64,000 nucleotides of DNA from Marivirga arenosa (GTDB taxonomy: Bacteria > Bacteroidota > Bacteroidia > Cytophagales > Cyclobacteriaceae), in the NCBI RefSeq assembly GCF_030503895.2, contig NZ_CP129970.2:3333001-3397000 (forward strand), written 5' to 3'. The position numbers and the translations under genes were made by a program. The notes beneath the pieces are model-generated. The model worked only from the letters and a program-made list of their open reading frames with translations, was not told the DNA's origin and did not search any database. Below are positions 26,781 through 34,619 of this stretch, in pieces; the first letter of the stretch is position 1, and every line of letters begins with the position of its first letter.

Positions 26781-27200
26781 ATGAAAAATTATAGTAAGAG
26801 AAATTGGCGAGGAAATCTATCTATGCTATTCTTTTCTCTTGCTCTAATTGGGGCATTTGCATACGTTGGAGTTGATTTGGTTGTAATTGCAATTTTAGGC
26901 ACAATTGCGGCAATAGTTCTTCTTATTGATAAAAAACTTTATATTTTTGGCGATAGTATTATTATAAAATATACTTTCTTACCATTTATACCTTATAAGT
27001 TTTTGTTTGATGAGATAGCTGAGATTCAGATAATTTATCAAGGGGGTAAGGGAAACGAGGAGGTAATGAAAATTCATTTAAAGCGAGGAAGAAAGAAGAC
27101 CTTCAAATTAAATATGGGAAGTGATTTTCAAATGTTTGTAAATGATTTGAGAAAGAACGGAATTAAAGTAGATGCCAGTAGGCATCCTTACATAAGGTAG
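26781..27200 (+). CDS. Small membrane protein with C-terminal PH-like region
   Basis: 139 residues. Two adjacent membrane segments (about 12-31 and 33-50) form a hairpin, followed by a soluble beta-rich part ('YIFGDSIIIKYTFLPFIPYK', 'KIHLKRGRKKTFKL') that resembles the bacterial PH-like domains found after such hairpins. It ends with a short helix. No specific function is known. It lies at the edge of a repeat-rich patch with no cotranscribed neighbour except possibly the preceding 51-residue ORF. Confidence 0.65.
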   Translation: MKNYSKRNWRGNLSMLFFSLALIGAFAYVGVDLVVIAILGTIAAIVLLIDKKLYIFGDSIIIKYTFLPFIPYKFLFDEIAEIQIIYQGGKGNEEVMKIHLKRGRKKTFKLNMGSDFQMFVNDLRKNGIKVDASRHPYIR

Positions 27201-27228
27201 AGTGGATCATATCTTGCCTAATAGAGCT

Positions 27229-27286
27229 TAGCGAAGCAAAACGCGTGCTATTTGCCACAACTGTCTTGTCCTGAAATAGCTTTACA
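27229..27286 (+). repeat. Degraded dispersed repeat, copy 1
   Basis: Contains TAGCGAAGCAAAACGCG, TGCTATTTGC and TTGTCCTGAAATAGCTTTAC. The same ordered blocks recur in altered form at 27943-28007 and partly at 27624-27660. Probably remnants of a mobile-element end. Confidence 0.5.
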
Positions 27287-27301
27287 CAAATAAAGCTAAT
27301 C

Positions 27302-27421
27302 ATGGGAATAAAATACAGCGAAAGTGCAATTTATGAGATTTGTAAAAGGATAAACATAGGACAGATCAGCTATAGTGATGCTCAAAGGCCAGAGGAGTTA
27401 TTTTTTTTAAAAAAAATGTAA
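27302..27421 (+). CDS. Small ORF, 39 residues, possible element remnant
   Basis: ATG at 27302 to TAA at 27421, reading MGIKYSESAIYEICKRI then 'NIGQISYSDAQRPEELFF'. It directly follows repeat copy 1. The start has the flavour of the first residues of an insertion-sequence helix-turn-helix ORF, but it is too short to assign. It ends in a slippery run of T and A, so a frameshifted remnant is possible. Confidence 0.25.
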   Translation: MGIKYSESAIYEICKRINIGQISYSDAQRPEELFFLKKM

Positions 27422-27432
27422 TACTATTTTCA

Positions 27433-27603
27433 ATGAAGTATTTTAAAATACTTGTTAATAATCTTTTATTTATTTCGATTATAGGTGTTTCCGCCATTAC
27501 ATTAGCTTTATTTAATGGCGAACAAATGAATTATAGTATATATGTAATACTAATTTGTTTTTTGATTTTAATTATAATAAAACTTAGATGGTTTAGAGAC
27601 TAA
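27433..27603 (+). CDS. Small two-helix membrane protein, 56 residues
   Basis: ATG at 27433 to TAA at 27603. Two strongly hydrophobic segments ('LLFISIIGVSAITLAL' and 'YVILICFLILIIIK') are separated by a short polar loop 'NGEQMNYS' and closed by a basic end 'LRWFRD'. The architecture is a sensible small membrane hairpin with positive-inside ends, which supports a real gene; homologues are unknown. It sits between repeat copies 1 and 2 and could be cargo or a toxin-like small protein, both speculative. Confidence 0.45.
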   Translation: MKYFKILVNNLLFISIIGVSAITLALFNGEQMNYSIYVILICFLILIIIKLRWFRD

Positions 27604-27623
27604 GAGACATGTATTCGGCCCAC

Positions 27624-27660
27624 TAGCGCGCGTTGCGCAGCTAAACGAATGCTATTTGCT
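27624..27660 (+). repeat. Degraded dispersed repeat, copy 2 (partial)
   Basis: ACTAGCGCGCGTTGCGCAGC followed by AACGAATGCTATTTGCT; shares the TAGCG start and the TGCTATTTGC block with copies 1 and 3 but lacks the TTGTCC block. Confidence 0.4.
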
Positions 27661-27782
27661 GTTTAGTACACACTTTTTCTAAAAAAAACAAGAATTGTAA
27701 AATTGGATATGTTTTTATAAATTCAATTCTCCCGCGCTGACGCAATCGTTTCCGTTTGTGTCACAAGCATGATACGGAACTG

Positions 27783-27840
27783 TTCTTCCATCTTCCAACA
27801 TCCGACTTCCATCTTCTAACTTCAAACACCCAACTTCCAA
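27783..27840. repeat. Pyrimidine-rich microrepeat (CTTCCAACTT type)
   Basis: Imperfect repeats of a roughly ten-base unit (TCTTCCATCTTCCAACATCC and variants ending CACCCAACTTCC). The same array lies at 31172-31209 beside the intact TrpF-like gene, next to which it is duplicated here. Confidence 0.6.
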
Positions 27841-27930
27841 TTATTCAACCGTATCATCAATCTCTAGCGTTTCTAGTATATCCGCTAGTTCATCAAAGTC
27901 TTTATAGCCCGGTCTGATTTCTTCACCACC
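27841..27930 (-). pseudogene. 3' fragment duplicating the TrpF-like gene at 31210-31839
   Basis: The minus strand encodes the last 29 residues (starting GGEEIRPGYKDF and ending DDTVE) plus the stop codon of the TrpF-like gene. The 90 bases differ from the intact copy at only four positions: ATA/ATT, ACG/ACA, GTT/GTA and stop TAA/TAG. All are silent. Homology stops abruptly upstream of the Gly-Gly codons at a TAGCG that also begins the dispersed repeat. It has no start and is surely not translated as a gene; it is the remnant of a second, formerly functional copy or allele. Confidence 0.9.
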
Positions 27931-27942
27931 ACATAGCGCACA

Positions 27943-28007
27943 TAGCGAAGCAATAAGCATGCTATCTGCTATAAAAGTACTTGTATCGTCCTAAAGTAAC
28001 TTTACGG
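27943..28007 (+). repeat. Degraded dispersed repeat, copy 3
   Basis: TAGCGAAGCAATAAGCATGC, then TATCTGCTATAAAAGTAC, then TTGTATCGTCCTAAAGTAAC and TTTAC; collinear with copy 1. Confidence 0.5.
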
Positions 28008-28073
28008 TTTTATATCTAAATATGAGTTTTAGTATATACTACCGCTGCATGTCAATAATCTTTTTCAACATAT

Positions 28074-28104
28074 TTTGTCAAACCTAAACATATAGTTACG
28101 TTTG
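28074..28104 (+). promoter_or_regulatory. Bacteroidota-type promoter for the PKD lipoprotein gene
   Basis: TTTG at 28074-28077, a 19-base spacer, and TACGTTTG at 28097-28104 match the -33/-7 consensus exactly. The ATG follows 25 bases after the -7 box. Confidence 0.8.
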
Positions 28105-28129
28105 CAATTAATCTTTTAATTTAAATTAT

Positions 28130-28930
28130 ATGATAAGTAAAATTAAGTACGCATTAATTGTTTTAGCAATTACTCTCTATTCTTGTGATTCAAGTGAAAC
28201 AGCTGATAAAGAGGGGGAACCCTTAGAAGCAAAATTTAGTGTTGAGATAGAGGGAGAAGCGCCAAATGCAGTATTAAATCTAACTAATGAGTCTACCGGA
28301 GCAAGCTCTTATGAATGGAGCTTTAGTGAAGGCAGTAGCGATTCAACTTCAATTGAGGAAATACCGAATGGCATTACGGTTGACAAAGCAGGGGACTTCA
28401 CCATAACACTTAAAGCAGTCTCCGGTACTGAAGAAAGTAGTAGTGAAGAAACTATTACTATAGAAGGAAACAGTGCCATATTAGAAATAAAAGATTTAGA
28501 ATTTTCTCAGGAAGAGGGCAGTAGTGAATTAGGCAGATTTTACTCCATTTCTGAAAACGAAATGTATTTAGACACTGAGATAGATGAAGAAAATGGACCA
28601 AATATTGATCTTTTTTATAAAGGATCTAATTCACCTTTTATCTTTTTTGAAGGACCAAAAGACAACTTTGACGACATTGTAGTGCCAAATGCAAAAGAAA
28701 CTAAAGTCCATAATTATGAAAATGGATTTGAAGTAGCTTCATTTGATGAAATGGAAGATGATGCTGTATTAGATGACTTGACAGTGATTAATGATGATAA
28801 TGCTATAGGGACTTTGGACTTCCCTGCAATTGTCACATTTGAAACTGAAGAGGGTAAAAAAGGAGCGATAAAGTTAAAAGCCATTAATTCAACTAGAGTA
28901 TTGGTTGATATAAAAGTGCAGAAATATTAA
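28130..28930 (+). CDS. PKD-domain lipoprotein
   Basis: 266 residues with lipoprotein signal ending 'LYSC' (Cys19). Residues about 33-112 form a PKD-like beta domain ('AKFSVEIEGEAP', 'YEWSFSEGSS', 'FTITLKAVSG'). The C-terminal half is a second beta-rich acidic domain without a recognised family. Expected location is the outer membrane, probably surface exposed because Ser/Asp-rich residues follow the lipidated Cys. PKD domains usually mediate binding to proteins or polysaccharides. It has its own strong promoter and a terminator, so it is monocistronic. Confidence 0.85.
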   Translation: MISKIKYALIVLAITLYSCDSSETADKEGEPLEAKFSVEIEGEAPNAVLNLTNESTGASSYEWSFSEGSSDSTSIEEIPNGITVDKAGDFTITLKAVSGTEESSSEETITIEGNSAILEIKDLEFSQEEGSSELGRFYSISENEMYLDTEIDEENGPNIDLFYKGSNSPFIFFEGPKDNFDDIVVPNAKETKVHNYENGFEVASFDEMEDDAVLDDLTVINDDNAIGTLDFPAIVTFETEEGKKGAIKLKAINSTRVLVDIKVQKY

Positions 28931-28958
28931 TTACCATTTTTAATAGGTAAAAATACTG

Positions 28959-28993
28959 AAAGCACACCATATGCAAATAGTGGTGTGCTTTTT
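28959..28993 (+). terminator. Terminator of the PKD lipoprotein gene
   Basis: Stem AAAGCACACCA, 11-base loop, full complement and T run. Confidence 0.85.
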
Positions 28994-29234
28994 CATTCCT
29001 AAACTTTTAAACGGTTTTCTCATTATATTTTTATGCATTAAATATTAAGATAAATTTTTCTATCTAAAATGAAAATACCACCTAATTTTAAACTCATAGG
29101 CTTAAAATTTTGACTATTCTAAGGATTATATAAATTTTCGATTTTGAATTAATTTATATTAAAATTCAAGCTTTTATTTTCAGATATTCGGTTAATTTCG
29201 CGCACTATTTTATAAACTATAAGAATATACAATT

Positions 29235-30962
29235 ATGATTAAATCCCTTTTATGGAGAATATGCTTATTCTCTGCAATTGCTTTAACATTTTTCCAATGT
29301 ACGGAGGAAGAAGAAGCAAAAAGTCCATTGAACAAAATTGAGGAATTCTCTATTACATCCATGAATCCACCTGTTTCAGGTGTCATAAATGAAGAAGCAT
29401 TTTCAATTTCATTAGATGTACCCAGTGGCACAGATATTACCGATTTAAGTCCTGAAATTTCTATTTCGGATAAAGCAACTGTTGTACCCGCTTCAGGTAC
29501 TGCACAAGACTTTACTAGTCCGGTAGTCTATACAGTAACAGCAGAGAATGGTACTGTTGCTGAATATACAGTTACTGTAAATGTGTTAGAAAACACAGAA
29601 GCTATAATTGACACCTTTATTTTCAAAGGATTTGAGACAGAATTAGCAGCAACAATAGATGAAGAGAATAAAACTATAACTGCTCTTATACCTAGAAAAT
29701 ATGACCTAACTAAATTAATTCCAACAATTGAAATTTCAGAATTTGCAACCGTGACTCCAGCTTCTGAAACTGAAATAGATTTTTCGAAAGATGTAATCTT
29801 TACAGTTGTGGCTGAAGATGGTACGGAAGTAGAGTATACTGCTTCTATAGGATATGAGCCACGCACAGAGAAAGCAATTTTAATTTTTGCTTTTGAAGCA
29901 TTTACTCCAACTATTAATGGCGTAATCAATGAAGATTCAAAGGCTATTACACTTACATTACCTTGGAATACCAGTGACTTAACTGCTTTGGTACCAACTA
30001 TAGAAATTTCAGAAGGAGCAACTATTTCTCCTGAAAATAGTACTGCAGAAGATTTTTCTTTTGGTTCAGTAGATTATACCGTAACGGCTGAAGATGGTTC
30101 TACTCAGGACTATGAAGTTACAGTTGAATTAGAGGCAGCACCAACGCCAGAATTTGACGATTTGATTTCTACATCTTTCAGAAAAGGTGAACTAGTAACA
30201 ATAACTGGTAAGAATTTTAGTGATATAAGTGTTTCATTTTCTAGAGAAGGTTTCAGTTCCGGCCCCTCTTTAGAGTCCGAAGGAGAAACAAGTTTTTCAT
30301 TTAATGTACCCAATAATGTATCTTTTGAGACAGGTACTTATTCATTGATTGTATATATAAGAAATGAAAAATATGTTCTGGGTGATGTGCAAATTCTGCC
30401 TCCAGCTCCAACTATTTCTGATTTTGTTAGCTCAACAGATGATGATAATATTATCGTAAGGATCAATGGAAGAAACTTTATTGAGGGAGAAAACAAAGTA
30501 TACTTTGTTAAAAATGATGTGAGAACCGAAGCTTACATACGTGAAGAAGACAACGGTAGAATATATGTTGTACAACCTCCTTTACTTGAAAGTGGTGAAT
30601 ATACTATAGTAGTAGAAACAAATGGTGCAGAAGTAACAGCAAGTGAAACAATAAATGTTGAAGAAAACACAACAACCGATCCAATAATTGCCAGTGTAGA
30701 AAGCTTAACAGTTAAAAGAGGTGATAAATTAATTATTAACGGTAAGAACTTTGGTGAAGGAACAGGTTCTGTAACTGTTGGATTTATGGATGGCTGGACT
30801 GCCACGAAAGCGAGAACTGGAAACAGAATATCTGATTCCGTAGTGGAAATTGTTATTCCTTCTGATCTTCCTGTTGAAACATACATGATCTATGTTCAGA
30901 GATACAATGGTGATGGAAGCTCTGCTTTTAGTAATACATTTTACAATATTGTAATTGAATAA
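29235..30962 (+). CDS. Surface lipoprotein with three DUF5018-like repeats and IPT/TIG domains
   Basis: 575 residues, lipidated at Cys22 ('LTFFQC'). Three tandem repeats of about 90 residues follow (about 30-115, 118-205, 208-300), each with 'ISxxATxxPxS', 'DFSxxVxYTVTAEDGT' and 'YTVTV'. They resemble the DUF5018-type repeats of Bacteroidota surface proteins. From about residue 305 come three IPT/TIG Ig-like domains, two marked by 'GKNFGEG' or 'GRNFIEGENK' loops. The layout is that of an outer-membrane surface glycan-binding or adhesion lipoprotein (SusE/SGBP style), but no SusC/SusD pair is adjacent, so the ligand is unknown. Confidence 0.82.
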   Translation: MIKSLLWRICLFSAIALTFFQCTEEEEAKSPLNKIEEFSITSMNPPVSGVINEEAFSISLDVPSGTDITDLSPEISISDKATVVPASGTAQDFTSPVVYTVTAENGTVAEYTVTVNVLENTEAIIDTFIFKGFETELAATIDEENKTITALIPRKYDLTKLIPTIEISEFATVTPASETEIDFSKDVIFTVVAEDGTEVEYTASIGYEPRTEKAILIFAFEAFTPTINGVINEDSKAITLTLPWNTSDLTALVPTIEISEGATISPENSTAEDFSFGSVDYTVTAEDGSTQDYEVTVELEAAPTPEFDDLISTSFRKGELVTITGKNFSDISVSFSREGFSSGPSLESEGETSFSFNVPNNVSFETGTYSLIVYIRNEKYVLGDVQILPPAPTISDFVSSTDDDNIIVRINGRNFIEGENKVYFVKNDVRTEAYIREEDNGRIYVVQPPLLESGEYTIVVETNGAEVTASETINVEENTTTDPIIASVESLTVKRGDKLIINGKNFGEGTGSVTVGFMDGWTATKARTGNRISDSVVEIVIPSDLPVETYMIYVQRYNGDGSSAFSNTFYNIVIE

Positions 30963-30977
30963 AAAACATAAACCAAA

Positions 30978-31010
30978 AAATAAAAAGGGCTTATAAAGCC
31001 CTTTTTATTT
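30978..31010 (+). terminator. Terminator hairpin
   Basis: Perfect 15-base stem AAATAAAAAGGGCTT, loop ATA, complement ending in TTTTTATTT, 15 bases after the stop codon of the surface lipoprotein. Confidence 0.88.
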
Positions 31011-31171
31011 TTAATCTGCAAAGTAATATATGATATTTAAGATCTTTTAATACTATAGTATGGTGGTGTACAATCCTGAAATAATCTCACAATTTATCAC
31101 ATTTCTATTTTAGCAATTGCTAGTTACATCTTTAAAAAAAAACTAAAATTTAATATATAATAAGTCTGATC

Positions 31172-31209
31172 TATCTTCCAACTTCAAACACCCAACTTCC
31201 ATCTTCCAA
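31172..31209. repeat. Pyrimidine-rich microrepeat beside the intact TrpF-like gene
   Basis: TATCTTCCAACTTCAAACAC followed by CCAACTTCCATCTTCCAAC; counterpart of the array at 27783-27840. With the adjacent gene end it forms the duplicated unit. Confidence 0.6.
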
Positions 31210-31839
31210 CTATTCTACTGTATCATCAATCTCTAGCGTTTCTAGAATATCCGCTAGTTCATCAAAGTCTTTATAGCCCGGTCTGATTTCTTCACCACCT
31301 TTTAGCGATATGCCTTTAATGGAGGTTTTTTCAACCAAATCCATAACATTTTTGTCATCAATATTGAAGCCTAAAATAACAGGATAATCTTTGGCTAAAT
31401 CTAATACTTGCTGTACCACATTTTCTTTATAATGGTTTCCATTACCTGATTCAAAAAGGAAGAATTCTACTTTATTCTCTACTTCTTGCATGGTGTTTTT
31501 AACGGCTTCAGCATCGGTCACTTTGTCCATATCAAAACGAAGAATTCTTTTGTAATCCTTAAAAAGGGGAATGATGGCAGGATTATCCGTTTGCAAATAA
31601 TGAAGATCATAGTCTTTAATACTGTCTTTAATCTCATCTTCTGAAGCATCACCGTATTCACCTACAAATTCAAGTCCTGATACCCAACCGGTAAGTTCCA
31701 TGAAATTTTCCGGGCTCACATAAGACGGATTATCTTTTTGCAAGTCAAAGCCCATCAAGTTCACCGTCATTCCAGCACAATAACGTGCATCACTTAAATT
31801 ATTTACTTCAGATATTTTAACGAATGTTTTTAAAGCCAT
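31210..31839 (-). CDS. TrpF-like (phosphoribosylanthranilate isomerase family) TIM-barrel protein, active site altered
   Basis: 209 residues. The start 'VKISEVNNLSDARYC' aligns with the TrpF N-terminus, and 'GISLKGGEEIRPGYKDFDEL' aligns with the TrpF C-terminal phosphate-loop and 'PGxKD' motif. However, the catalytic Cys of 'KICG' is Ser, the catalytic Asp strand ('LLLDS' in TrpF) reads 'FFLFES', and the 'AGGL' phosphate loop reads 'LGFN'. No trp genes are nearby. It is therefore unlikely to be the tryptophan pathway isomerase; a related sugar-phosphate-binding or regulatory role is plausible. A fragment of a second copy lies at 27841-27930. Confidence 0.75.
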   Translation of the reverse strand: MALKTFVKISEVNNLSDARYCAGMTVNLMGFDLQKDNPSYVSPENFMELTGWVSGLEFVGEYGDASEDEIKDSIKDYDLHYLQTDNPAIIPLFKDYKRILRFDMDKVTDAEAVKNTMQEVENKVEFFLFESGNGNHYKENVVQQVLDLAKDYPVILGFNIDDKNVMDLVEKTSIKGISLKGGEEIRPGYKDFDELADILETLEIDDTVE

Positions 31840-31898
31840 TTTGTAAAATTTTGATGCAAATTAAAGGAATTTTTAAGTGGCTTAAAAGGGAAAGGAAG

Positions 31899-31934
31899 TA
31901 AGCTTTTCCAAAGTTTGAGTTTTGGAAAAGCTTA
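31899..31934 (-). terminator. Hairpin after the metalloprotease gene
   Basis: Perfect 14-base stem TAAGCTTTTCCAAA with an eight-base loop, seven bases after the minus-strand stop at 31941. The following T run on the minus strand is weak, so it may act mainly as an mRNA-stabilising hairpin. Confidence 0.6.
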
Positions 31935-31940
31935 AATAAA

Positions 31941-34394
31941 TTACTCCGCAAATGTTTTGTCAATTCTTGCTAATAAATCATCATAATGAATTAGGCTCAT
32001 TCGATCTGATGTTCTATATCTTCTGCTGCTAATATCCGTTTTTAGTTGATTTAGTTCAGCACGCATTAATGGAATAATATCAGAAATTATGATATCACTA
32101 TCTTGATTCTTTTCTGCGTCTAATTCAGCAATTTTTTCAGCCGCTAAATCAATATAAGTTCTTTGGATATTTCTTCTGTAGGCGTCTACTGATTGTCCTC
32201 TATAAAGCTCAGAGAAAATTCCTCTGCGTACATCTTCTAACATGGCAAGGGCAGTATAAGCATCATTACCATTTAAGCTTTCATTTTCAATCATTCTAAG
32301 GATTCTATCTTCATCTAAAAGACTGCTTAATGCTCTTACTTGCAAGGCTTTTACTCTCTCAATCGCTCCATCATCTTCTATTCTTTGGAGTATATCTTTA
32401 TTTAATAACCACTCATGATTGGTGAAAGTATGTTCATTCAAGAAAGCAACGGCATTACGTTGAATATCAGCAGGAACATGCTCATAAACTACGCCTTCTT
32501 GATTAGAAGTTTTTCTGGTTTCATAAATCCCACCAACATTAGCAATTACATGGCGATTATAACCCCACCACATATAACCTAATTCTCTGTAGACTTCTGC
32601 AAGCTCTTCATATCCTTTTCCATCTTCAGAAGTCCATTCAACTAAGTTTGGAACTACCTTCTTTAAATTGGCTAAGCCATATTCACTGGCTTTAACATGA
32701 TTATCACCCAAACTCTCTCTATTAGCTCTTGGGTCAGCTACTCCATATCCGCTTCCAAACTCATACCATGGATTTCCAGCCTTTTCAAGAATCCATTCAT
32801 CAAGTGTAGCCTTTTCATCTTCTTTGGTTTCAGCATCTGCTAAATAGCGATAACCCCAATTAATAGCATACTTATCATAAGGTCCCATCATTCTGATGTA
32901 TCTTACGCCTTCATCTTCAGGCTGAGCTACATAATTCACTCGGGCATAATCCATAATAGAAGGAGTGAGGCCATATTTATGAGTGAAAGTTGCTGATCTT
33001 AAAGAGTCGGTAGGGTAGGCTGAACTTGCTTTCATATTGTGTGGTAAACCGATAGCATGTCCTACTTCATGGGCGATTACCATACGCATCATTTCTCCAA
33101 TTTCTTCTTCAGGAGTCTGTAGTGTTCTGGCTGCTTCAGTTTGTGCTCCTGCTTCGATCATAAACCTGTTTCTATATGATCTTAAATGGTTATGATACCA
33201 TATAATATCACTTTCAATAATTTCACCTGTTCTAGGATCTGTAACTGATGGCCCAACTGCATTACGTGTTGTACTGGCAACATAACGTACTACTGAATAT
33301 CTAACATCTTCAGGACTAAAATCTGGATCTTCTTCCGGACTTGGAGCCTCTTTAGCAATGATTGCATTTTTAAATCCTGCCGCTTCAAAAGCTACATTCC
33401 AATCTTCAATTCCTTGAATAAAGTAAGGTCTCCATTTTTCTGGAGTAGCTGGATCTAAATAATATACTATCGGCTTAACCGGTTCAACCAACTCACCTTT
33501 TTTATAGGCTTCTATATCCTTAGGAACTAACCTCCATCTTCTTATTAATTCATAGCGGTCTGACTTTAATTCATCAGAATTGTAATCATATTTTTCTAAG
33601 GTAAACCAACCTACTCTGTCATCAGCTAAACGAGGTTTCATTTTATCTTCAGGAAGTAAAATCATAGACTGATTTAGCAACATACTTATAGTTCCTGCCT
33701 GATCTCTTTCTGGTGGATTCCCCGCATCATAGGTCATTAAGTGTTTTACTTCAATATTCTGAGGGTAAGCATTAGCTGATTCTATGTAAGAGCGATTTTT
33801 ATCTAAGCGCTTAACTTTATATCTTTTTCTTAAGCCATCAGACATTGCATTAATAGCACTAACTTCTTCTGTGTATAATTTACTAACATCCACCAAATAA
33901 GCAGTAGAGTCGGGATTTACAGCTTCAATCTCAGTACTAAACAAAATAGGAAAGAAATTATTGGCTTCTACAGACTTTGATATTGGGCTTTCTTCATCGC
34001 TTTCATTGGTAAAACTGATCACTTTTAAGTCAATATTTTTATCACGCTTGTACCACCTAACGACTTGCTCATTTACTTTTGATCCCGCATTAATATAACC
34101 ACCACCAAAATTATCTGGAAGTTTTACGATTCTACTCACTAACAATAAATCCTTTTCTAATTTATCAAATGGTATTTCATAATATAATTTACCATCTTTT
34201 TGGTGAACGGTAAAAAGTCCATCATCAGATTTAACCCCTGCTTTGATGATATCAGCATAATTTTTGAATTCACCTTTTGGCTTTTCAGTTTTTTTTGTTT
34301 CAGATGCTTTTTTCTTCTTACCAAAAAGCTGTGCATTTGCAGTTTGGTAGGAAAATAGCATGCTGATGCTAAGTACAAATAGTAATTGCTTCAT
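31941..34394 (-). CDS. Secreted zinc metalloprotease (DUF5117/DUF5118 family)
   Basis: 817 residues with a signal peptide ending near residue 21 ('YQTANAQ'). An N-terminal DUF5118/DUF5117 region leads to a metzincin-like zinc site H442-EVGH-AIGLPH with downstream Met-turn-like 'SIMDYARVNY'. The long C-terminal domain is helical. Such proteins are common in Bacteroidota and are thought to be periplasmic or secreted proteases; substrates are unknown. There is no type IX sorting domain, so periplasmic is likely. It is monocistronic, between hairpins. Confidence 0.9.
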   Translation of the reverse strand: MKQLLFVLSISMLFSYQTANAQLFGKKKKASETKKTEKPKGEFKNYADIIKAGVKSDDGLFTVHQKDGKLYYEIPFDKLEKDLLLVSRIVKLPDNFGGGYINAGSKVNEQVVRWYKRDKNIDLKVISFTNESDEESPISKSVEANNFFPILFSTEIEAVNPDSTAYLVDVSKLYTEEVSAINAMSDGLRKRYKVKRLDKNRSYIESANAYPQNIEVKHLMTYDAGNPPERDQAGTISMLLNQSMILLPEDKMKPRLADDRVGWFTLEKYDYNSDELKSDRYELIRRWRLVPKDIEAYKKGELVEPVKPIVYYLDPATPEKWRPYFIQGIEDWNVAFEAAGFKNAIIAKEAPSPEEDPDFSPEDVRYSVVRYVASTTRNAVGPSVTDPRTGEIIESDIIWYHNHLRSYRNRFMIEAGAQTEAARTLQTPEEEIGEMMRMVIAHEVGHAIGLPHNMKASSAYPTDSLRSATFTHKYGLTPSIMDYARVNYVAQPEDEGVRYIRMMGPYDKYAINWGYRYLADAETKEDEKATLDEWILEKAGNPWYEFGSGYGVADPRANRESLGDNHVKASEYGLANLKKVVPNLVEWTSEDGKGYEELAEVYRELGYMWWGYNRHVIANVGGIYETRKTSNQEGVVYEHVPADIQRNAVAFLNEHTFTNHEWLLNKDILQRIEDDGAIERVKALQVRALSSLLDEDRILRMIENESLNGNDAYTALAMLEDVRRGIFSELYRGQSVDAYRRNIQRTYIDLAAEKIAELDAEKNQDSDIIISDIIPLMRAELNQLKTDISSRRYRTSDRMSLIHYDDLLARIDKTFAE

Positions 34395-34619
34395 ATGTTA
34401 AAAGTATAGTTTAATAGTTAGTTTTAATTGATACTGTAACTCTTTTTCAATTGAAAATAATTTCATTGATTAAAGTTATCTCAACATTTTCAAAAGTAGA
34501 AATCCTTTTATTTAATTGGTAAAAGGTTTGTTTCATCGAATTGATTCTTTGTAAATCTTTAATTGTAGATGAAAAACCATATTATTTTAATATTTTAAAT
34601 TGTTAACTGAAATTTAAAA

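Noticed and set aside
27302-27421. Assignment of the 39-residue ORF to a specific IS transposase family
   Set aside because: Too short, with no catalytic motif and no intact inverted repeats around it.
31210-31839. Naming this gene trpF
   Set aside because: Fold similarity is clear, but catalytic Cys and Asp and the phosphate loop are changed, so the symbol would overstate function.
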